Part shown: piece by piece, positions 56,265-64,000 of the stretch
Layout: each line of letters starts with the position of its first letter
Numbering within the stretch: position 1 is the first letter of the stretch
Assembly: GCA_011033025.1 (NCBI GenBank)
Contig: WFMF01000327.1
Location: 124,001-188,000 of the forward strand
Direction of reading: 5' to 3'
DNA from: Beroe forskalii
Lineage: Eukaryota > Ctenophora > Nuda > Beroida > Beroidae
Length of the DNA stretch: 64,000 bases
Notes under the pieces: model-generated
What the model saw: only the letters and a program-made list of their open reading frames with translations
Told to the model about the DNA's origin: nothing
The model's database searches: none
Made by a program: the position numbers and the translations under genes

Positions 56265-57674
56265 CTTAGCATAATGAACCATCTCAGCAGATGTCACATA
56301 CAACTGCTCACTTGGGAACATATCCTCAAGTTCATTGTCTTCAATGAGTGGCTGGGTTGATAGGTTGACCTTTGAGATAATCAGAGGTTATGTGAATATT
56401 AATTGAAGAATTAAATATCTTACAAAGTAACAATCATTACTGAATATAATTACATTTCAATGGGGACAAAAATACCAACCTGAGTGAGTTCAATATCTTC
56501 TTGTCCAATTGAAGATGAGTGAATTATATTCTGACTTGGTACATTCTCTTCAGATGAATCACTTTCTGCTGCCTTCATATCTTTTTCAGAACCACCTATG
56601 GTGTATTATAATGAGGAGCTATGACACCAGATCATGTGTTTGAAAATCTATTACCAACAACACTGATGAAAGGCATTTTTTCCATTGACAGGGATTAAAG
56701 TTCAAAGACAGTTTTTAAATACTGATGGATATTTTGGCATTTAATAATGTATCTGATAACTTACTATCTGAGAGTTCAGCATCAGAATGAACCTCTTGTA
56801 TGTTAACATAATCTGGGGATAGGTCAATTTATTGCATAATTATATAACTACTGCTACACAGTACACAAGCTATAGATTAATTTGTAAGAGATCCAGCCAG
56901 TACCCCTATGTAGGAGAAGCTGTCTTGAAATCTTAAAAGGCATGTTCTCTGCTGTCTGCTGCCAATTAGGCACTGGGCCTGGGTGGGAACTGGGAATGGA
57001 TACCTTCCCAATGAAAATATGAGACAGTACATATTCAACAATTTGAACACTGAAACAGAGGTCTCATACTTAGAGAATTGACAATCCCTATTTATAATTT
57101 TAAATCAATGTATAAATCTGAGTTACCTAATCCATTAATCAATTAAAAGAATTGGTACTAAAGTGGGTGCTTATGATGGGTGCTAGAATTTTCGACTGAT
57201 ATATTGTTTCTTGGGCTCATATTTAGGAGTGTATTGTATGAATGAATTGTGATATTATGAATATGATATCTAAGGTCTCCTGACAGGCTGTCAAAAAGTT
57301 AAAATTTGAATGGGTTCACAACAGGTTCAAATATGATTTTCCATTACACTACTTGGCTACTAAAGTAAATCCATAACATATGAAAAACTGGGTCCTTTTA
57401 TTTGATATACCTGAATAATACCCAAACTTTCCATGGATGATTGATTCCTGTATCTAAATTTATAACTGAACAAAGTTAAAATGTGACCTTTCAGATATCT
57501 TGATGAACTGTATAATGATGAATTAGGATACCCAGACCTCTAACAAGGTCAACGAGTGGGAATGATGACAAAGGAATCAAAGTGATATAAGGAATGAAAA
57601 CACCAATATGAAGTTTTGGGTGTAGGCTTCAACTTACTTTCATCATGATTGGATTTTCTGTCTGGATCAGTCAT
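56265..57674 (-). CDS. Spliced gene, acidic N-terminal part, unknown
   Basis: Four exons found by reading splice sites: 57638-57674 (starting ATG), 56765-56812, 56480-56595 and 56265-56369. Phases 1, 1 and 0 agree at every junction, and the joined 102 codons are open. The protein starts MTDPDRKSNHDE and is acidic and serine-rich (AESDSSEENVPSQ, QEDIELTQ, IEDNELEDMFPSEQ), ending for now at SAEMVHYAK. There is no signal peptide or membrane helix, so a cytosolic or nuclear protein is likely. The last donor is GTACTA, weaker than the others. Further exons are expected to the left but were not found. Its start faces the plus-strand gene at 59735. No family recognised. Confidence 0.62.
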
Positions 57675-58209
57675 GTTATCATACACCCATTCTCAAATAG
57701 AATAAATTATCAACTCATTGAATATTAAAATCACGAAGAAAACTTTCTTCCAAGACATAAATCTGCAAGACTCATTGAATGAATTATCAACCCACTAAAT
57801 TTACAACACAACACATATTAAATTACCTAACTGAGAATGTTGTGTTACACTATGTGGAGATCAACTAATTCTCTACTTCTCTTCACTGATCACTGTGTGT
57901 GTAATTTAGCAGTGCTCTATCCTGGTACCGGGGGTGACTGCTGGGGGCATACCTTATCAATGGCTCTCACAATTTGAACACCCCACACTAAATAATACAT
58001 CACAGATTAAACAATATAATTGTTACAAGGAAATTATAATCAGAACCTCAATACCTCATGAAAATCCTGTGAAATCAAATAATAATGGTATTGCATACTA
58101 ATGATTTGAAGAAAGTCTTCAGATGATAAATATTTATTAATTCAACTTATCCACGATAAAAAATTATTGAGATTAACGCAAACAATTAAGTATTGCTTAA
58201 ATAAACTTT
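57675..58209. other. Upstream region of divergent genes
   Basis: AT-rich with no supported frame; may hold a non-coding first exon of the minus-strand gene. Confidence 0.4.
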
Positions 58210-58710
58210 AAATTGAAGGGTATGCATTGCCGGACGTCGCCTGCGAGTCGGCCGGGCGACGCAGACCATGCCTCATGGCCCCTTGCTAAACACGTATATC
58301 CCTGTGTGGCTCGCGCGGCGCGTACACACACCTATGCGGGCTTAGGAACATGACCCCCTGCACGCGCCCCGATGGGAGGGGGGCGGGGGCGCAGGGCCGC
58401 AGGGGGCCAGGCAAGGTCTGCAGAGGTCAGACAAGACAATAAAATGTAAAATAAATTCTCAAAGAGATTCAGCGCCGCCGCAAGAAGTGCGGCGCGGCGC
58501 GCGCGCTGATAATTACCTCATTGACTTTGGCCGGGCCTTACGTTGACGGCAAGCTTGCTAAACACGTATACCCCCTGTTTGCGCGGCGTTGCACGGTGTG
58601 CTTTTCCATATGGAAACGCCGCGCGCGTGCCGCGTATGCACACCTTGCTAAACACGAATACCCCTGTTTGCCTTACGCGCCGCTAGACCTAGGTCTCATG
58701 ACTTTATAAT
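58210..58710. promoter_or_regulatory. CpG-dense block between head-to-head genes
   Basis: A sharp GC-rich island in AT-rich DNA, full of CGCG, GCGGCG and GCCGC words. TTGCTAAACACG followed by TATA or AATA and CCCTG occurs three times (about 58285, 58553 and 58647). It lies between the ATG at 57674 (minus) and that at 59735 (plus), where a shared promoter would be. An inserted GC-rich element is the alternative. Confidence 0.4.
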
Positions 58711-59734
58711 TCACCCAGCGTTAAGTACATTTTTTATCATCATTATTGATATGAATCAAATTCTTATCAAAGGTAATTTATGAAATAAATTGTGTTAGTT
58801 CATGCTACTTACTTTCTTTATTTGTAATGTTATGTTATTCATGTTCATAAGCATCAATTCTAATTTGATTAATTTCTATTTTCCATTTTTCAGTCATTTT
58901 TAAAGATTAATTCTATTAAGGCAGATGTTTTTTAACATCCCCAATCTTTCATACATTTGAGTTTTTAACTTTGTTTGAATATTTGCTATTTTAATATATT
59001 GCTAACTAGACTTGCTGATTAGAAATTTCATTAAATATAAGAGTTAGGGACCATTCACTTATCTTCAATTTTTCATAATAATTTATTATCAGATTCCAAT
59101 CTTATTGAAGGATATCATATATTTTCACTTTAAGTAGCTTTACCTTGCTTGTCTCAGGATGTGTTTAGGCTGCTCCTCGGAGATCCTGAAGATGATTCAT
59201 AACTTTTCATAGAGTCAATCTTAAAGTTATGTTTCGAAACTGTCAGTGGAGTAAATGAGATTTATTGCTATAATTATGCTGCATAAACACTTGGTTAAAA
59301 GGTATGCCATTATGAAAGGCAGCAGTTTTATTAAATATAATATCTTCTTATGTATCAATTATATTTTATTCTTTCTAATTAATCTCTATCAGTGGTAAAG
59401 CTGTTACAAGTTTTGGGATCTTGCAACCTCTCCTTGTCACGTAATGATCACCATTCCATATTTCAATTTGTAAAAAGCTACATACTATCTTATGCTTGTC
59501 AAATTAGATTGAAATTTCAAATTTCATATTAACCTATTCATTGAAGTGATTGACGATTTCAGTGAAACACAGAATTCTAAAATATGAAATCAAACTCACA
59601 CACTTTAAAATGCTATTCAACTGCAAGTTTCCACAATATATCTCTTCTTAAGGAACTCCACAAGGGTGACAGTGCAACATAATTCTGAGATTATGATAGT
59701 ACCATTTAATCTTATTTGATAACCTCCTTGAGAT
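58711..59734. other. Upstream of the plus-strand gene, no gene seen
   Basis: AT-rich, no supported frame. Confidence 0.45.
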
Positions 59735-61404
59735 ATGGCTGGATCCATTGCAAGTATAATCTGTTTTCATCTCATATTTTATGCAAGTAACACATTCCCA
59801 CTCTTGTCTGAGACTGATCCACAGATCAATGTTGGAATTGATACAACTCCATTTAAGGTAAATAACCATGCTGTGATCATTTTTTATATATTGTATTTTT
59901 GGCCTATTTTACATTTCTTTTTTATAGGTAAGTACTTCAAATTGAAATGTATGATAATAAGTGGTTACATGTTTAAACAAGTGGTGGCCATGTAATGTAG
60001 ACTGTGTAAGTTGGATGATGGAACAGGCATGCTATACTAAGTTCATTAGCAAAGGTATATGGTCACAGCTGAGATCATGGAACCCAATTAATTATACCCC
60101 AACCAAAATTAGCTGGGACTGTCTATTCTCCAACCAACAACATTCTCCTTTCACTTGGGTCTGATGACCTGAATCCAATGCCTTTATTGATTTTTTCAAA
60201 AAAGATTATTTTGTTGCAGTTTTGTGGTGACTAAAATATACCCCAACTTACATGATTACTAAAACAAACTTAGGAGGGGTATGATTTACTTTTAGGCTTT
60301 GACCTTGATAATTTCAGATTCCAGAAACTGCCTATATAAACCCTTTTAAGAAGAGAGCAGCTACATACACTGATTATAATGTTCAAGAGGTAATGTTTTC
60401 AGTGACCATCAATCATTCATACATTCATATATATTGAATAATTAATTGTCAGCTGGTAATTTACTATTGAAGTATTAAGGGATTGTTAATTAATGAATTT
60501 ATTAAGTCCAGATTTCTCCATGAGGTATTATATAATTGGAATGCATGAAAGATAGTATAATCATTTTAAATGGATCTCTCTATTTAAGATTACACCACAT
60601 TCCAGGATCCTGTTATTCAACTTCTACAAAGTAATTATATTTCTGATGATCATGAGTCAGGGACGTGAGTATGCTTATTTTTTTCTTGTCACCAATTTTT
60701 AGAAGTTTAAAGTCATAGAACTCTGATTCACTAAAAATCCATGTAATCCATGAAATTACTCTTGATGACCATAAATTTCCCCTCCTGAGTCATGCAATTT
60801 TCGAAATAAGTTAGTGTCTTATATTTTGATATGTTTACATGATAATTATGATCTTTCAGATCAGATACAGATAACATGAGTGTTGAAGATATAGAGAGTA
60901 TTCACTTAAATAGAATATTGAATAATACAGATAGTAATAAAGCTTTTGATGACAGCATCAGCCGATGTCATGAGTTTTTAAATTCTAGTACTCAGTATCT
61001 TATTCAAGGTGGGTGGTGACTATTTACAGTAACATTTATTTAAATGAATAGATTACTGATACTTATGTCTTATAGCATCCTTATAAAAATGCTCAATTTG
61101 TATGAATAATATGCATATCTGTACAGGACTGCTTGTTTACAAATACAAGAGTGCTCCAAAAAGTTGCACCAATTAACTGTTCACTCATCAATGTTCTATA
61201 TAAATTCCATCGAAAGTACACAAATTTTGTGCATCTTTTTTGAACCCTTTAGTAATCCAGCAGTTTAATTTTCAGATTTCGATGAAAATAAAATTAAATA
61301 AATAACTTATCAGTTGTTTACTGGATGAACTGATTTTTTAAATTTTTCCAATTTCAGGTTCTCCTGATTTAGAAGATGATCATACAAAGTTTTCTACAGC
61401 TGCT
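59735..61404 (+). CDS. Spliced secreted or membrane protein, partial, unknown
   Basis: Five exons: 59735-59857, 60318-60389, 60606-60664, 60860-61008 and 61358-61404. All are GT-AG with matching phases (0, 0, 2, 1, 0). The 150 codons begin MAGSIASIICFHLIFY, a good signal peptide. The rest is acidic and polar, with an early basic site (NPFKKRAATY), NNT and NSS glycosylation sequons and one cysteine after the signal. For exon 3 the acceptor ATTCCAG (not the upstream TTTAAG) was chosen because only it keeps the frame. After the donor GTAAGT at 61405 no next exon is certain; one at 61625 (KSPEFHYVL... then a stop) is possible. From 62.64 kb the sequence is telomere-like array. No family recognised. 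Confidence 0.65.
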
Positions 61405-62639
61405 GTAAGTATTTAGTTCCATTAAAAGCCCACCTCTGAACTGATGGAGGGCCCACCACTCCTATCTATATATCTATCTATCTAACAGTGTTTAAGAAAG
61501 GTAAAACTTTCATCCCTGCCTGGTCCTTGCTGTAAGCTTAACATTGGAATGTGAAAGTTGCTGCTGATGTGATTTGTGACCTCCCTTATTCTCTTCTACT
61601 CTCAATGCCTCCACAATTGTGTGTAGAAATCTCCTGAATTCCATTATGTACTGAGAAATATGCCCTGATTTCATGGCTTCACTGAGAAGCTTTATAATTA
61701 ACCAGTTCCTTACTTCCTTGTAACAAAAAGTTACTTTTAGTTCAATAACAACAGTAAAGTTACTTATAGTTCAATTACAACAGAAAAGTTTCTGATTTAT
61801 AGAAAGTATTGCACATGTTTTGTGGTGTTCATGGCCCCACGAATAATCAACAAATTCCCTCATTAAAGTTAACTGTTTAAACTTTTAAAGATCATGCTTT
61901 AGATAAGAACTCGTACCCACTGGGAATTGTATCCTTTGCAATAAGAACGTCTGGCCACCACCCAAATTTAAACATGATAAGCTCATTACGTGCACTTCCA
62001 CACCCTCTGACGATAATGACACTTAGTTACCACACCACCACCTCGTGACAGCAAGTGTTAAGTCTGCAATTTACTATCATTACTGTTGTCAAGGAACGAG
62101 TGATAGACTTTGGTTTGTTAGGTGTGGTTACTGAGAATATGGTTTACTTATTAAAGTATAGTAATCTATTGGTATGGTTAAATACTTATTACTTACACTG
62201 GATTAATGTCATTCGAGAAAGCACCACATAATGAAAGGATGAATAATTCTCTGTCCGATAGGTGATTTGAGGCAAGTGGCAAAGATTTAAATTTGATGAA
62301 AAATATCGATATCGTTTGCTATTAAGGTATTAGGTATTCAACGTTAATTATTGTATAATTTATTATTAGAACTTTCGAAATGATAGCCATTCAAATTCTC
62401 GCAAAATTTGACAGACTGTCATATAAAGATTAATATAAGCGCTAGTCTGTTAGGTTGCACATTGTTCTTATACTCAGAGCATAAGTTGGCAGCCTACTTA
62501 TTTGCTTCTTGCTATACTTTCATCGCTGTAGTAGCAAGCTAATCTACAGACTACTGACCTCGGGAGCAGCAACCGAAGCTCCATTCAGGGAATCTCGATG
62601 TTCTGATTTAACGGTATGGTGCCCGAATCATCAGAACCT
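61405..62639. other. Intron or 3' flank, no exon confirmed
   Basis: Contains a (TCTA)n microsatellite at about 61460-61487. The last 200 bases become less AT-rich before the array. Confidence 0.45.
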
Positions 62640-64000
62640 GGACTCTTACCCTTACCCTAATAGTAATCACTAACCTTAACCCTAACCACTAACCCTAACC
62701 CAACCAACCACTAACCCTAACCATATCCCTAATCTAACCTTAACCTAACGGTAACCACACCTGAGCCTAACCACTAACCTAACCACTAACTCTTACCCTA
62801 ACCCTAATAACCACTAGCCTAACCACTAACCTAACCACTAACCTAACCTAACCACTAGCCTAACCACTAGCCTAACCACTAACTACTAACCTAACCCCTA
62901 ACCTAACCCTAACCTAAACCTAACCACTAACCCTAACCAAAGCCTAACCTAACCTAACCTAAACCTAACCACTAACCCAACCACTAACCTAACCCTAACC
63001 CTAACCACTAACCTTAACACTAACATTAATCACTAACCTAACCCCTTTTGAGTAATTTTTTCCGAAAATTGATTTATTTTTAGTCTCAATCACTCAAAAC
63101 GGACACATAGTGCGTGAACATTTACATACCAAACCCTAACCCTAACCCTAACCCTAACCCTAACCACTAACCCTAACCTAACCTAACAACTAACCCTTAC
63201 CCCAACCCTAACCACTAACCCTGACCACTAACCGTAACCCAACCACCAACCCTAACCATTAACCATAACCACTAACATTAATCACTAACCCTAATCCTAA
63301 CCCTAACCCTAATCGGGCCTAACCTTAACCCTCAATCTAACCCTAACAACTAACCCTAAACCTAACCACTAACCCTAACCACTAACCCTTACCCTAATTT
63401 AACCCTTACCCTAACCCTAACCCTAACCTAACCACTAACCCTAACCCTAACCCTAACCACTAACCCTAATTGAACCTAACCACTAAACCCTAACCCTAAC
63501 CACTAACCTAACCACTAACCCTTTGGAAAACCAATGCAACCCAATGGGATATCCCAACCACACCTTCAAAATTCCTATGGGATAACCGATATTGCCTAAC
63601 CATAACCCTAAACCACTAACCAAACATTTTGTCCCAAAATCCCCATTGGAAAATATTTATGGGAAAAATCAAAAAAAGGAATAATCAAATGGGAGAATTC
63701 CATTTCCCAAAATTTCAATTAAGGTGATGATTTTTTAAAGAAAAAATGAAAATATCACATTCACCCCGGACACAGTTCAATTATTGAACAAAAACCATTG
63801 GAAAAATTATTCCTCAAAACTGGAAGTCCCAACAATTGGGGTTGGTGACATCGGACTGCAAGGGTTGAAATGGATATCGCACTGTGGGAAGGGCGAGTCG
63901 CACTCAAAAACTTGGAAATGGTTAGGAGGTTATGAACTTGGAAATGCGATATCGCATCCCAAAGGGTAAGGGTAAGGGTCCCGGTTGAGTGGTTCCCAAA
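62640..64000. repeat. Telomere-like array, right edge
   Basis: CCCTAA/CCACTAA mixture on the plus strand with a short X end at 63045-63133. 63525-63960 is a corrupted X copy (for example AATTCCTATGGGATAACCGA and a GATATCGCACT satellite word). It continues beyond the window. Confidence 0.85.

Overview
The window looks like nuclear DNA of a metazoan, probably an invertebrate; the species cannot be told. The evidence is spliced genes with GT-AG introns of about 200 to 1,100 bases, a TMC-family channel gene, a class A-like GPCR, hAT-type transposon remnants with 8-bp target duplications, a Penelope-like reverse transcriptase fragment, and long arrays of telomere-type repeat (CCCTAA/TTAGGG) mixed with a CCACTAA variant. 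Nothing bacterial or organellar was recognised. Several stretches carry the marks of long-read consensus error and should not be read as biology.

Layout. 1-460 is a Penelope-like reverse transcriptase fragment on the minus strand, broken at a 37-bp minisatellite (465-1115). 1.1-5.7 kb is AT-rich DNA with nested inverted-repeat elements. 5.7-38.6 kb is one large repeat domain, probably subtelomeric or an interstitial telomere-like block. In order it holds: a 1.74-kb unit with a 106-bp tandem array; a 7.4-kb telomere-like array that switches strand near 11.8 kb; a Y unit; an island with one long proline-rich ORF (16715-17650, minus) behind a TATA box; minisatellites around a hAT-like element (20040-21020); a second copy of the 1.74-kb unit; a second telomere-like array (23.5-30.1 kb), corrupted at 26.4-29.4 kb; a 29-bp satellite; three copies of a CACGTG-rich unit; an artefact-like homopolymer block (31.8-34.5 kb); and a second Y copy.

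38.6-62.6 kb is gene-bearing. It holds a partial TMC-like gene (minus, 40133-43006, four exons joined here by consistent splice phase) with a minisatellite grown out of one of its splice acceptors; a hAT remnant with a decayed BED finger; a small secreted protein with a furin-type site (46177-46551); a two-exon GPCR (47681-49306); a convergent acidic protein with decapeptide repeats (49541-50371, minus); and a head-to-head pair of spliced genes (56265-57674 minus and 59735-61404 plus) around a CpG-rich block. From 62.6 kb to the right edge there is again telomere-like array.

No shared pathway links the genes. The most unusual point is structural: coding genes abut degenerate telomere-like DNA on both sides, and repeat families at several scales (X, Y, the 29-bp satellite, the 1.74-kb unit) share one short word, TCAAAAGGGACA, or a close variant.
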